The notes under the pieces: generated by a model
What the model was told of the DNA's origin: nothing
Databases searched by the model: none
Seen by the model: only the letters and a program-made list of their open reading frames with translations
Assembly: GCF_002162355.1 (NCBI RefSeq)
Contig: NZ_CP021434.1
Span: forward strand, 2,518,501 to 2,582,500
Direction: 5' to 3'
DNA length: 64,000 nucleotides
Origin: Tumebacillus avium
GTDB lineage: Bacteria; Bacillota; Bacilli; Tumebacillales; Tumebacillaceae
Position numbers and translations under genes: made by a program
Part shown: in pieces, positions 54,001 through 61,725 of the stretch
How the letters are laid out: the number at the start of each line of letters is the position of its first letter
Numbering within the stretch: the stretch's first letter is position 1

Positions 54001-54707
54001 AGGCCGGTCAGCTCGCCGGGCGGCGTGCTGTCGGTGGCCAGATAACCGGCGCCGCCGTTGGTGAACTCTGTGCCTGGCGTGGACGAGCCGTCCACTTTGC
54101 GGCCAAACAGCTTGATGCGGTATTTCTTGTTATGTTCCAAGTCCCGCAGCGTGTAGGTCTGCTGGGTGCGCGGGACGACGATCGTCCTTTGGTAGGAGGT
54201 CGAATTGATCAGCCCGTATTGGATGACGATCTCGCGCAGGTCGATCGCGCCCGGATCTTTCCAGTCGATGCGGATGTCGCGGTCGGTGCCTGGCGTGATC
54301 TGCACGTTGGCCGGGTCGTAATTGCTCATCACTTGAATCTCGGCGATTGCCGTCTCATAAGACTTGACGAGCATTTGATAGCGCCCTTGCGGCAGGCCGG
54401 CCATCAACTCTATCGAGATGTGCCGATCATCTACATAGGAAAGCGCTCTCAGCTTGTTCACCAGTTGTCCGCTCGCATCATAGAGCATGATCTGCGTTTT
54501 GTCGTGCAACGGAAACAGGCTGCCCCCGGTGATGTAGATCCGCGTGTTGGTGTAGCCGGCGGGGAAGATGGAGTTAGATAAGGTGATGTCTCCGTCTGCC
54601 ACGGCCGGCTGGGCCGGCAGGATCGGGATCAAAGTCGCGAGTAACAAAAGAACGGTGAGCAGCGCAAACGGGGCCCGCAAGATCGCGGACCGGCGGTGCT
54701 GTTGCAT
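51048..54707 (-). CDS. giant exported fibronectin type III repeat protein
   Basis: 1219 aa. Signal peptide (about 1-37, ending QPAVADG), IPT/TIG-like N-terminus (NSIFPAGYTNTRIYITGGSL), then about nine Fn3-like repeats of about 95 residues with a recurring linker NNGYGY before the next domain (e.g. near 222, 323, 425, 515), another IPT/TIG-like domain near 1050 and a C-terminal beta domain. No wall anchor of its own; the SLH protein downstream may hold it. Likely adhesion or matrix. Confidence 0.85.
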   Translation of the reverse strand: MQQHRRSAILRAPFALLTVLLLLATLIPILPAQPAVADGDITLSNSIFPAGYTNTRIYITGGSLFPLHDKTQIMLYDASGQLVNKLRALSYVDDRHISIELMAGLPQGRYQMLVKSYETAIAEIQVMSNYDPANVQITPGTDRDIRIDWKDPGAIDLREIVIQYGLINSTSYQRTIVVPRTQQTYTLRDLEHNKKYRIKLFGRKVDGSSTPGTEFTNGGAGYLATDSTPPGELTGLVVRSIPNGFDLSWSDPLDADLSLITVEYAEHGTTRWTDGFVVAKGVEHGQLNQMNTSKRYDFRFTKSDILGNFSQQTATNNGYGYTFDTTAPSNVTGLNASVQSKTEALLTWQDPLDAANTDFHHVNVYLKSSLTDWISVGRVEKGVGQLRLNGLVGNIDYTFKVVSVDSFGNESGGAITTRTTDTYSLSDLRNVTVSQEPEGGLKLQWPENGDAINFNLFKIYYAPTGTTDFRETALSNKGTRSALLRDLPRGTFDLQFRLFDSHGVEKDFHLMTNNGYGYFAAGKSGGNFPVELGDVRIQPYSTKSMQITWNPASTDGTHVEIYTAERSISPSWRLAGRVDKRTQRYEVLNLSEDKDYFFKLVVVDTVKNTQTYGVIYDNSGYGYNLSGGDRYPPREVTNAGASVIGGGISITYFEPADADLDKVTIYAQRSGTSDVKRFDVSRGASGTTIRDLLPGATYTLRITTVDIYGNESQGVNLNNNGPGYTIPTSTGSGQNEVNNALLIPETNKLTVRFQDPLAADYSRAVISLKKSSSSSYTTSRTASKGTNEVTFDGLDANSFYQVRIVTVNSANKESAGLYLGGTTGIGLQPVTKVTNGNVTERDGQLIVTWVDPTGMTPSGIQVEVQARGTSVWSDPLIVQPGTERAVFSGLSDTESYKVRLTTLLEGVASAPLLLDNGSVGYRPNRSQLTANPSQISYSATGTQRITLTGVNTRLPYTDTEIHAKLYTSGGTDISEAITDQDTYSSTRYDVTLRRSLQPGLYKLAVTTKDDGEFLSWIRVTSGSAPSVQAVALDQGAASYGYSAFTVKVTGTGFKTGAQVIIDGTREVTPFSISSEQLSFTMPSGLMPGVHKVVVKTSDGTSLPIGFTVHPFSGKVVYTPSTTRTGLHKAEVQIKNHDGNVRPGKVLIQIRKNGRLVEIRELEDTFSAYETVTFKLDLGGVNSVYAEGPMTSLSIQAFVVDPYTYTPLAEPITLYRTLNL

Positions 54708-54794
54708 CGAATTCCCCTTTAACAGATGTCATGTTGGTTATGTAATTACTTCGCTTTAGCAGCTGGGAATCCTGTTAAAAGATAGCAAGGATGG

Positions 54795-55694
54795 TCATTT
54801 TTCGACAGAGCGTCGAAAGGCGTCGCGTGGCGAAAAGGGGTGTTTCGGGAGGTGGAGGAAAAAGGTGGTGCCTCTGCCTTCTTCAGTCTGCACGGTCATC
54901 GTGCCGCCGCCTTCTTCGATGATGCGCTTGGAGATGGCGAGGCCAAGGCCGGTGCCGGTCGCTTTGGTGGTGTAGAACGGGTTAAAGATGCGCGGCAGGT
55001 CGCGCGCGGAAATGCCGGGCCCGGTGTCTGTGATTTTCAGGCAGACGGAATCGCCTTTGTCTTCGAGCGAGAGGGTGACGGTGCCGCTGTTTTCGCCGAT
55101 CGCTTCCATCGCGTTGCGGGCGAGGTTGATCAGCACCTGCTTGAGGCCGTTAGGTTCGACCGTTATGGACAGGCTGTCCGGCGGCAGATCGAGGGTGAGG
55201 GCGATGCCGCGCAGATTCGCTTCGCTCTGCAGCAAGGCGCAGGTGTTGTGCAGAAGCGGGCCAAGCTCGACTTCTTCCAGCATCCCGCCTGTGATGCGGG
55301 AGACGTTCAGATATTCGGTGATGATCGTCGAGATGCGCTTGAGGTCTTCCTCCATCACTTTCAAATACATCGCATGCGCGTGCTCCGGTTGAATCTCCCG
55401 GCTCATCAGCTGCAAGAATCCCTGCACGCTGGTCATCGGGTTGCGCACTTCATGCGCGACCGAGGCCGCCATCTGCGAGACGGTCTCCAACTGCTCTGTG
55501 CGGCGCATCGAGGCTTGGAGCGCTCGCTGCACGGCGCGCTGGGCTTTGTCGCTCAGGATGCGCAGCATCAACAGCACGAGCAGCAGAAACAGGCAGACAT
55601 AAGAAAGGCCGGGGATGGCATAGAACATTTGAGTAACGGACGTGAACAGCAATACGATTAACAGAATGTAAGACAGCTTTGAAAAGCGCAGCAT
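54795..55694 (-). CDS. sporulation-type sensor histidine kinase
   Basis: 299 aa from ATG 55694 (AAGGGGG upstream). Two membrane helices in residues 7-48, no extracellular sensor, then HisKA with phospho-acceptor AHEVRNPMTSVQGFLQL and HATPase with N box (NLARNAMEA), G1 (DTGPGIS) and G2 (GTGLGLAIS). The HEVRNP H-box and short membrane part resemble KinB/KinD-type kinases that feed Spo0F. No response regulator adjacent. Confidence 0.88.
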   Translation of the reverse strand: MLRFSKLSYILLIVLLFTSVTQMFYAIPGLSYVCLFLLLVLLMLRILSDKAQRAVQRALQASMRRTEQLETVSQMAASVAHEVRNPMTSVQGFLQLMSREIQPEHAHAMYLKVMEEDLKRISTIITEYLNVSRITGGMLEEVELGPLLHNTCALLQSEANLRGIALTLDLPPDSLSITVEPNGLKQVLINLARNAMEAIGENSGTVTLSLEDKGDSVCLKITDTGPGISARDLPRIFNPFYTTKATGTGLGLAISKRIIEEGGGTMTVQTEEGRGTTFFLHLPKHPFSPRDAFRRSVEK

Positions 55695-55782
55695 CACAAC
55701 ACCCCCTTTCATTTACATAGTTTCTATGTTTTTATTATAAAATACTTTTGTTGGATGAGGAATTATTTTTTATTAAAATGGA

Positions 55783-55816
55783 GAAGACGCGGCCCGAGGG
55801 ACCGCGTCTTTTTATC
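55783..55816 (-). terminator. terminator
   Basis: AAGACGCGG/CCGCGTCTT hairpin between AAAATGG and TTTTT; serves the small coiled-coil gene on the minus strand. Confidence 0.75.
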
Positions 55817-55818
55817 GA

Positions 55819-56010
55819 TCAGCGTTTGCTGAGTTCCGTCTTTACTTTTGCCCGGTCCGCCGTAATGTCCGCCAAATCGCGGCGAAGTTGATCCATTTTG
55901 ACTTGCAGGCTTTTCTCCCTGTTTTGCAGATGGAATTCCAGGTCTTCAAGTTCTTCCAGTTTTAATTGGGAGATGTCCCGTTTGTTCGAAAACGCGCTGG
56001 TCAAATTCAT
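55819..56010 (-). CDS. small coiled-coil protein
   Basis: 63 aa, almost entirely heptad-like helix (LEELEDLEFHLQNREKSLQV). AGGAGGATG near the ATG. No family recognised; could be a small sporulation or regulatory protein, but nothing in the context decides this. Confidence 0.65.
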   Translation of the reverse strand: MNLTSAFSNKRDISQLKLEELEDLEFHLQNREKSLQVKMDQLRRDLADITADRAKVKTELSKR

Positions 56011-56155
56011 CGTCCATCCTCCTTTCTATAAAGTTCGAGGACAAGCCGTTAAATAGGGGGGCAAAAAATTTTTTGCAAAAAGTTGTCGGATTGTGAAACC
56101 AAATAACTGACTCCTTCGACTAATAGTGTAGAGCGTTAAACGGGAGGGATCGACC

Positions 56156-56917
56156 ATGAAGATTCAAGTAGATGGTTTGCAATTTGGCACAGGCTATAAC
56201 GGGGTGTTAGGACCGCGCGGGGCAGGGAAGACCCGGCTGTTGAAAAAGATGGCCCAGACAGAAGAGGGTACCAACGGCCAGATGTCTTATTATGTATCGC
56301 GGGAGATGGAGTCTTTCCATGAATTGACGGTCAAAGAATACCTTTGCTACATGGCCGGCACCAAGGCGATCCCAAGAGAATGCGTAACACGCAAAGTGAA
56401 TGACAGCATTGAGATGATGTATTTGAATCGCTATGCCAACCAAATGATCGGCGAATTGTCGAACGTGATGAAAAGCAAGGCGCTGGTGGCGAAAGCGCTG
56501 CTCGGCGACGCGCAAGTGCTGCTGTTGGATGAAGTGCTGTCCGGCTTGAGCGAGCAGGAGCGGATGATGATCGGCTACGCGATGGGCGAAGCGGCAAAAG
56601 AGCGCGTGGTGGTGCTGGCGAGCAACGTCAGCGATTCGCTGGAAGGCCTGCTCGACACCGTCTGCATGCTGCACCCGGAGAAGGAGACGGTGCATGTCAG
56701 CGCGAACACCGCGTACTCCTGGGTGGAAGGAAAAGTATGGGAATACGTAGCGCAGAAGATGCCGGCTGCCGAAGAAGGCCGGATCGTAACGGCTGTGAAA
56801 ATGTTGGAAGACGGCGTGTATGTGCGCGAGATCGCCGATTTTGTTCCGGTGGAAGAAGTTAGTCAAGTCACGCCGACGCTTACGGACGCCTATCTTTGGT
56901 GGGCCGGCCAGCGTTAA
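56156..56917 (+). CDS. ABC-type ATPase-like protein with degenerate signature
   Basis: 253 aa. Walker A GPRGAGKT (about residues 20-27), Q-loop region (YYVSREMESFHELTVKEYL), Walker B VLLLDEVLSGLS (about 123-134). The LSGGQ signature is replaced by IGELSNVMKSK. No permease is next to it. GGGAGGG 8 nt upstream. Resembles the short ATPases of ABC-2-like exporters, but could be non-transport. Confidence 0.75.
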   Translation: MKIQVDGLQFGTGYNGVLGPRGAGKTRLLKKMAQTEEGTNGQMSYYVSREMESFHELTVKEYLCYMAGTKAIPRECVTRKVNDSIEMMYLNRYANQMIGELSNVMKSKALVAKALLGDAQVLLLDEVLSGLSEQERMMIGYAMGEAAKERVVVLASNVSDSLEGLLDTVCMLHPEKETVHVSANTAYSWVEGKVWEYVAQKMPAAEEGRIVTAVKMLEDGVYVREIADFVPVEEVSQVTPTLTDAYLWWAGQR

Positions 56918-56919
56918 AA

Positions 56920-56953
56920 AAAGGGCTCCTCGCGCCGCGGGGGGCTTTTTTGG
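56920..56953 (+). terminator. rho-independent terminator
   Basis: GGGCTCCTCGCG/CGCGGGGGGC-type stem with T tract. Confidence 0.7.
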
Positions 56954-57039
56954 GGGAAAGTAATTTTTTAGTGGTGATTTTGCAGGAAAAACGGTATAAT
57001 AGTATCTATCTTTTGTGTTGATAAAAGGAGCGTTGTAAT

Positions 57040-57474
57040 TTGTCTATTGAAGTTGGTTCCGTCGTCGAAGGCAAAGTCACAGGTATTAAATCGTTTGGTG
57101 CGTTTGTAGAGCTGGCAGAGGGCAAGACCGGTCTTGTCCACATCTCCCAAGTTTCTCATACCTTTATCAATGATATCAACGATGTTTTGAACGTCGGGGA
57201 TGTTGTTCAAGTTAAGGTACTGAATGTGGAAGATAACGGCAAGATCTCCTTGTCGATCAAGGAAACCCAACCGAAGCCGGAAGGTTCCGACCGTCCGCGC
57301 CGCGGTGGTGGCAACGGCGGTGGCCGTTCCAACAATGCGAAGGGTGGCAACAAGGGCGGCCCTCGTAAAGCTGGCGGCCCGGCTACTACGATCGCTCATT
57401 CGGATCCGTCCGAACCGTTCAACACCATGGCTGATCAACTCAAAGAGTGGGCGAAAAAAGCAGGCATGCAGTAA
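57040..57474 (+). CDS. S1-domain RNA-binding protein (YabR/GSP13-like)
   Basis: 144 aa. S1 domain residues 1-75 (VGSVVEGKVTGIKSFGAFVEL, TGLVHISQVS), then an Arg/Gly-rich RGG-like linker (residues 85-115) and a short helix. TTG start with AAAGGAG 9 nt upstream; the product MSIEVGS matches YabR-type N-termini. Probably binds RNA or ribosomes. Confidence 0.88.
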   Translation: MSIEVGSVVEGKVTGIKSFGAFVELAEGKTGLVHISQVSHTFINDINDVLNVGDVVQVKVLNVEDNGKISLSIKETQPKPEGSDRPRRGGGNGGGRSNNAKGGNKGGPRKAGGPATTIAHSDPSEPFNTMADQLKEWAKKAGMQ

Positions 57475-57501
57475 TTCTTGCTTGCTCCTCTTGAGTCAAA
57501 A

Positions 57502-57537
57502 AGAAAGCACTCTGATCCTTCAGAGTGCTTTTTTTCG
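57502..57537 (+). terminator. rho-independent terminator
   Basis: AAGCACTCTG/CAGAGTGCTT hairpin followed by TTTTT. Confidence 0.88.
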
Positions 57538-57695
57538 TGCCAAAACGGGACTTCTGGCATGTAGGAGTTGTCAGAATTTATGTCTTTTGTCTTAGGCGGA
57601 AAACTTGCTGTTGGAAATATAATAGAGGTTATAAGCAATGATTACATTCATCTGAAATTCAGTTTGCATTTTTCGCGAGCGAAGGAGGCACCGGT

Positions 57696-58427
57696 ATGTT
57701 TATCACGTACGCCTTGTCGATCGGCTGTGCGGTGGCGCTGCTCGGGTTATTTTTGGAGTGGGCAGGTCAGCGCAAATGGCCGACGCGCAGAAAAATGTGG
57801 GGGAGTCTCATCCTGACGATCGGTGCGCTAGGGATCGCCCCGATCATATCCAACCATGCGGGACCGCTCCCGGTCGCTGCAGCCTGTTCCTGCCTGACCC
57901 TGGCCCTCAGCCTCCGCGGCAGCCACCAAGAGGTCACTACGGACATCCAACCCGAGTACCACCTGCCACCGGCAGCAGAAGAGATCCTGGCAGAAGAAGC
58001 ACCCGTTCATGCAGAAGCCATTGTTGTTCTTGCAGAAGAGGTCGTTTTTGCAGAAGAAGTCGTTCTTGAAGAAGAAGTTGTTCTTGAAGAAGAAGTTGTT
58101 CTTGAAGAAGAAACTGTTCTTGAAGAAGAAACTGTTCTTGAAGAAGCTGTTCTTGAAGAAGAAGCCGTACTTGAAGAAGAGGTCTTTGTTGAACCGGCGC
58201 CAGCCGCAGTATTGACTGAGGAGATGGCCGAGTGGCTGAACATTCGCATTTCCGAGGGGTATGAGGCGAAAGGCAACGCTCTGTGGGCCGAAGCTGCAAC
58301 CGCATTTGAGGCGGCAGTGGCGGTGTGCGCGGACATGGAACTGAAAGGAATGCTGGAAGAGGAACTGCAAGACTGCCTCGCACAACTTCCGGCACCTGAA
58401 CAAACGAACGTACTGCAAGCATCCTAA
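57696..58427 (+). CDS. membrane protein with tandem VLEEE repeats
   Basis: 243 aa. Two membrane helices (about 3-22 and 36-73), a linker, about ten glutamate-rich units of the (V/T/A)VLEEE type (residues about 110-168), and a helical C-terminus with a TPR-like pair (ALWAEAATAFEAAVAVCADM). GAAGGAGG 8 nt before the ATG. The acidic rod may bind cations or basic partners. Unknown family. Confidence 0.7.
   Translation: MFITYALSIGCAVALLGLFLEWAGQRKWPTRRKMWGSLILTIGALGIAPIISNHAGPLPVAAACSCLTLALSLRGSHQEVTTDIQPEYHLPPAAEEILAEEAPVHAEAIVVLAEEVVFAEEVVLEEEVVLEEEVVLEEETVLEEETVLEEAVLEEEAVLEEEVFVEPAPAAVLTEEMAEWLNIRISEGYEAKGNALWAEAATAFEAAVAVCADMELKGMLEEELQDCLAQLPAPEQTNVLQAS
58045..58185 (+). repeat. in-frame tandem repeats encoding VLEEE units
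   Basis: 15-18-bp units of GTTCTTGAAGAAGAA type; all length differences are multiples of 3, so unit number can vary without a frameshift. Confidence 0.8.
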
Positions 58428-58470
58428 TAAATACTTATTTCTTATGTACATATCAAGGGGCGTATCCACT

Positions 58471-59250
58471 ATGAAAAAAAGCATCGACATTCAAGGCCTT
58501 CCGATCTTCAGCCTCATCGACGGCGCACACATCGGAACGGTCAGACAGCTGATTCTTCAGCCTGAGACCGGGAAAGTCCAACTTTTCCTCGTCGAAAATG
58601 ACCAGATCGCCATCACCATCTACGCATTGCCTTACTCCAACGTCATCGGCGTCGGAGATTTTGCCGTGACCGTCGAATCGCCAGCCTCGATCCAAGAGCT
58701 CTCTCAGGTCGAAGGCGCCAGCGAACTCGTCCTCCGCGGTTACGGGGTCATCGGCACCCGCGTCATGTCCCGCAAAGGGCAACTGCTCGGTACCGTAGAG
58801 GAATATTATGTAGACACAGAGACCGGCGACATCACCGCCTGTTCCTTTGTCGAGCATAACCACCCGTCTGAAGTGAAATACTTCCGCCGTCCAAACATCA
58901 TGACCTTTGGCCGCGACATCATCGTCATCCACGACGAAGCGCAGATCACCTCTTCGCTCGAAGAGCCGGCAGCAGAACCGACCGCAGACCAATCCGCAAC
59001 TCCAGCCGCGCTCACCCTCGTCGCCGATGCGGAAGCGCAAACGGCTGCCACTGCAGAACCGACCGCACCGACCGCATCCGCCCAAGGCTATCTCGCAGGC
59101 AAAGTGCTCAGCGCCGACCTGTTCACCGACGCCGGGGAACTGCTCGCAGCTCAAGGCACCGAGATCACCGATGAGCTGATCGAAACGGTCAAAGCGGCCG
59201 GTCCAACCCTGTTCATGAAACTGAACCGCCTCGCGGTGACCAGCAACTAA
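58471..59250 (+). CDS. PRC-barrel domain protein
   Basis: 259 aa from ATG 58471 with AAGGGG 10 nt upstream. Two PRC-barrel domains (residues about 5-70 and 85-150: GVIGTRVMSRKGQLLGTVEEYYVDTETGDI), an Ala/Glu/Thr-rich linker and a C-terminal helical segment of about 55 residues. Similar proteins bind ribosome-maturation or photosynthetic partners; here the role is unknown. Terminator downstream. Confidence 0.8.
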   Translation: MKKSIDIQGLPIFSLIDGAHIGTVRQLILQPETGKVQLFLVENDQIAITIYALPYSNVIGVGDFAVTVESPASIQELSQVEGASELVLRGYGVIGTRVMSRKGQLLGTVEEYYVDTETGDITACSFVEHNHPSEVKYFRRPNIMTFGRDIIVIHDEAQITSSLEEPAAEPTADQSATPAALTLVADAEAQTAATAEPTAPTASAQGYLAGKVLSADLFTDAGELLAAQGTEITDELIETVKAAGPTLFMKLNRLAVTSN

Positions 59251-59265
59251 CCCATCAATCAAAAA

Positions 59266-59302
59266 GCAGGCAGCCTCCTCAGCGGAGACTGCCTCTTTTT
59301 TA
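59266..59302. terminator. terminator between convergent genes
   Basis: GGCAGCCTCC/GGAGACTGCC stem with TCTTTTTT, overlapping the end of the minus-strand gene at 59300. Confidence 0.75.
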
Positions 59303-59563
59303 TGAAGTATGCGGTTTGAAGCCCAGCGTATCGGAACGCAGATTGTTCGTCATAAAGAACTCTTCCATGTCAAACTCTTCGTCGTTCGCTTCAAAAAACA
59401 GCCCGTCTTCATCCGCTTTGGCCAAGATGCCGGTGCCAACATTGTTGAGGGTCACTTCACAGGGCAAAATGCCCGGGTTGTCCTCGTAATGATCCCAGAT
59501 GTATTGGCAAAACGCATCTACCGATTGCTCAATATCCCCGCTGTTCGGAGTCACATGTTCCAC
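59300..59563 (-). CDS. hypothetical acidic protein
   Basis: 87 aa, strongly acidic, GTG start with AGGAGGGG 8 nt upstream. Pattern DAFCQYIWDHYEDNPG and DEEFDMEEFFM. No family recognised. Confidence 0.65.
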   Translation of the reverse strand: MEHVTPNSGDIEQSVDAFCQYIWDHYEDNPGILPCEVTLNNVGTGILAKADEDGLFFEANDEEFDMEEFFMTNNLRSDTLGFKPHTS

Positions 59564-59833
59564 TCAAAGCCCCTCCTTTGTCGTCGTGTGGCTCATTTTC
59601 CTCCGTATTATCTCCCCATCGGCCTGTTGCATATCCCAATGGTAAAAATTTCGTAACAATTAGCCTGATGCATAGTCAAAACAAGCCTTTTGCACATATG
59701 ATAGCGGTGATATCAAAGAGTAATCCTTTCAACAGAATGTATAATTATTCGTCAAAAACCGACAAACCACCATAAACATACAGCCTGGTTAAAAAATAGA
59801 TTCTGCCCCGTCAAAAAACTTTGGCGAATCCTA
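59564..59833. other. intergenic region without recognisable features
   Basis: About 270 bp, A+T-rich in its second half, without a supported gene. It carries the upstream region of the acidic-protein gene; nothing else seen. Confidence 0.5.
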
Positions 59834-59862
59834 TTGAAGTTCCTCGCGAAACATGATATTCT
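59834..59862 (+). promoter_or_regulatory. speD promoter
   Basis: TTGAAG, 17-bp spacer, TATTCT; transcription would start near 59869, giving a leader of about 140 nt. Confidence 0.55.
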
Positions 59863-59889
59863 CTTTGCTGTTGAGTCAAGTAACAATAG

Positions 59890-60003
59890 GAACCAGGATT
59901 CACTTGAAAGGGTTGGGACCTCATCGGACTAACCTCCCCCAGTAGTGAATGACGCAGGTCCTAGCGAACAATGACCGAACTATTGTTTGATAGGGAAGGG
60001 GGA
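59890..60003 (+). promoter_or_regulatory. putative pseudoknotted leader (riboswitch candidate) of speD
   Basis: Helix 1 ATTCACT/AGTGAAT (59898-59904 with 59944-59950); hairpin GGTT/AACC (59911-59914 with 59931-59934) whose loop GGGACCT (59915-59921) pairs with AGGTCCT (59956-59962) outside helix 1, a pseudoknot. CCTCCCCC (59933-59940) is complementary to the ribosome site (around 59991-60002). Such a layout suits a translational switch, perhaps sensing SAM or polyamine; the ligand is a guess. Confidence 0.5.
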
Positions 60004-60011
60004 CGAAGTAG

Positions 60012-60389
60012 ATGGAAGAATACTCTACTTTCGGCAGACACGTTGCAGTTGACACATGGGGTGTAGATTTCGACATCCTCAACGATGGTGAATACTTGAA
60101 GAATCGTATGATTGAAGCGGCTGAGAAGAGCGGCGCGACCGTTCTTTCGGTTCAGTACCAACAGTTTGACCCGCAAGGAGCGACTGTGCTCGTATTGTTG
60201 TCCGAATCTCACCTGTCGATTCATACTTATCCGGAAAAAGGCTTCGCTGCGTTGGATTGCTACACCTGTGGTGACACTGTGGATCCTCAAGTTGCGATCG
60301 ACTACCTGTTGGAGATTTTCAAGCCGCAACGCATTTTTGATAAAATGCTGAAGCGCGGTATGGAAGGTCCGATCGAAGTACTTAAGTAA
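60012..60389 (+). CDS. speD: S-adenosylmethionine decarboxylase proenzyme
   Basis: 125 aa, short prokaryotic type (SpeD/SpeH). Self-cleavage site in LSESHLSIHTYPE: Ser66 becomes the pyruvoyl group; His71 and Cys83 (LDCYTCGD) are the expected catalytic residues. Makes decarboxylated SAM for spermidine synthesis. AAGGGGGA 8 nt before the ATG. No spermidine synthase gene adjacent. Confidence 0.95.
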   Translation: MEEYSTFGRHVAVDTWGVDFDILNDGEYLKNRMIEAAEKSGATVLSVQYQQFDPQGATVLVLLSESHLSIHTYPEKGFAALDCYTCGDTVDPQVAIDYLLEIFKPQRIFDKMLKRGMEGPIEVLK

Positions 60390-60427
60390 GACAAAACGGT
60401 TGGGTTTGATCCCAAAATGGGAGGTGG

Positions 60428-60465
60428 TCCCTTTCGCGAACGATGCCGAAAGGGGCTTTTTCTTT
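60428..60465 (+). terminator. terminator of speD
   Basis: CCCTTTCG/CGAAAGGGG stem followed by CTTTTTCTTTT. Confidence 0.8.
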
Positions 60466-60495
60466 TCCTATCTAAAATAGAAAAACCGACCCCGC

Positions 60496-60954
60496 TTACA
60501 GCGAGATCGGTGGGAACGAAGCATCCAGTTGTTCGACGCGAGCTTGCAGGTCGCTCGGCAGCGGGATGCTTTTTTGTGCGCGGGCATCAAAATGCACCAC
60601 GGTGCTGGTGGCAACGGCGACCACAGCGCGGGTGGCGCGGTTGATCAGCACATAGTCGACATCGAGCGACGAGTTGCCGTAGCGCGAGACGCGCGCGTAG
60701 GTGTCGACCGTATCATTAAAATAAGCTTGCGACTTGTAGTCGACCGCCTGGCGGGCCAGCACAAACGTTTTGCCAACGCGTGCCATCTCTTCCGGATTGA
60801 ACAGACCAAGCGCCGTCAGGTAGTCGGTGCGCGCCTGTTCCATATAGATCACCACCGACACGTGGTTCATATGCCCGTTGGCATCCGTTTCGGCAAAGCG
60901 GACTTTAGCCGGAGATACAAAACGAAACTTCGACAAGACTTCCAGGTCAAACAT
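60496..60954 (-). CDS. acyl-CoA thioesterase (4HBT hotdog fold)
   Basis: 152 aa. Hotdog-fold signature VRFAETDANGHMNHVSVVIYMEQAR, with the Asp/His-Asn region used by 4-hydroxybenzoyl-CoA-type thioesterases, and VDYKSQAYFNDTV. Hydrolyses acyl-CoA thioesters; the acyl chain is unknown. GAAGGAGG upstream of the ATG. Confidence 0.88.
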   Translation of the reverse strand: MFDLEVLSKFRFVSPAKVRFAETDANGHMNHVSVVIYMEQARTDYLTALGLFNPEEMARVGKTFVLARQAVDYKSQAYFNDTVDTYARVSRYGNSSLDVDYVLINRATRAVVAVATSTVVHFDARAQKSIPLPSDLQARVEQLDASFPPISL

Positions 60955-61100
60955 GCGACAACCTCCTTCTGTCTTTCCATCTTATTCTCGAACGACCGGT
61001 CGGTCAAGTTTGGGCGACTGGCAAGATTTTTGCACGGAAAAGAAGCGTGATTCGTGTCATAATGGAGCAGTGCATTGGGAATAGAGAGAGGTGAACGCAC

Positions 61101-61589
61101 TTGATCCGTGACATGAAACGCCGGGCAGTCGAATGGCAAGCGAAACGCGACCGTGTCAAACGTGTTGTGTTCGGGTCGGGGTTTGTCGTTCTGGCTGTCG
61201 CAGCCACGATGATTTGGAATCTTGCAACTGGCACCGATATGAACTGGCTGGCCGCAGCAGTGATCGCCATCGCGGGCTTGGGCACTTTTTTCTTTGGGCT
61301 CTCCGCGTATGCGAACACGATGCTGGTCGCTATGTACTATAACGCATGTTCTCACTTTTTGGAAAAATCGGAGGAGATGGAATTGATCACCGGCACGATC
61401 GAAGAGGTGCGCCATGTGCGCCTTCCGTACATCGGCCAACTTTATCACGTGACGATCAACGTAGCCGGGCAATCGACCCGCTACTATTTTCCGGGCAAGC
61501 TCCTCGAAGGCCTGCATCCGAACGACCGCATCCGCGTCCTGACCCACGACCTGTTCGCGGTGCGCGTCGAGTCGACACCATCTACCTAA
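61101..61589 (+). CDS. hypothetical membrane protein
   Basis: 162 aa, TTG start with GAGAGGTG upstream. Basic N-terminus, two membrane helices (about 24-42 and 50-72), then a cytoplasmic beta-rich domain of about 80 residues (ELITGTIEEVRHVRLPYIGQLYHVTINV). No family recognised. Confidence 0.7.
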   Translation: MIRDMKRRAVEWQAKRDRVKRVVFGSGFVVLAVAATMIWNLATGTDMNWLAAAVIAIAGLGTFFFGLSAYANTMLVAMYYNACSHFLEKSEEMELITGTIEEVRHVRLPYIGQLYHVTINVAGQSTRYYFPGKLLEGLHPNDRIRVLTHDLFAVRVESTPST

Positions 61590-61725
61590 ATATTTCCTAG
61601 GAAATTGTCGAAAGCCCTGATTTGATTCAGGGTTTTTCTTACATATACTCTTGCAAAATACACAACGGTAGCCGAAAATAATGGGGATGAGCACTAGGTC
61701 GGGAAGCAGAGGAGGGGCAAAGGAG

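Noticed and set aside
57828-58490. Antisense frame with Phe/Lys/Asn repeats
   Set aside because: Reverse complement of the VLEEE-coding repeats; no independent start signal.
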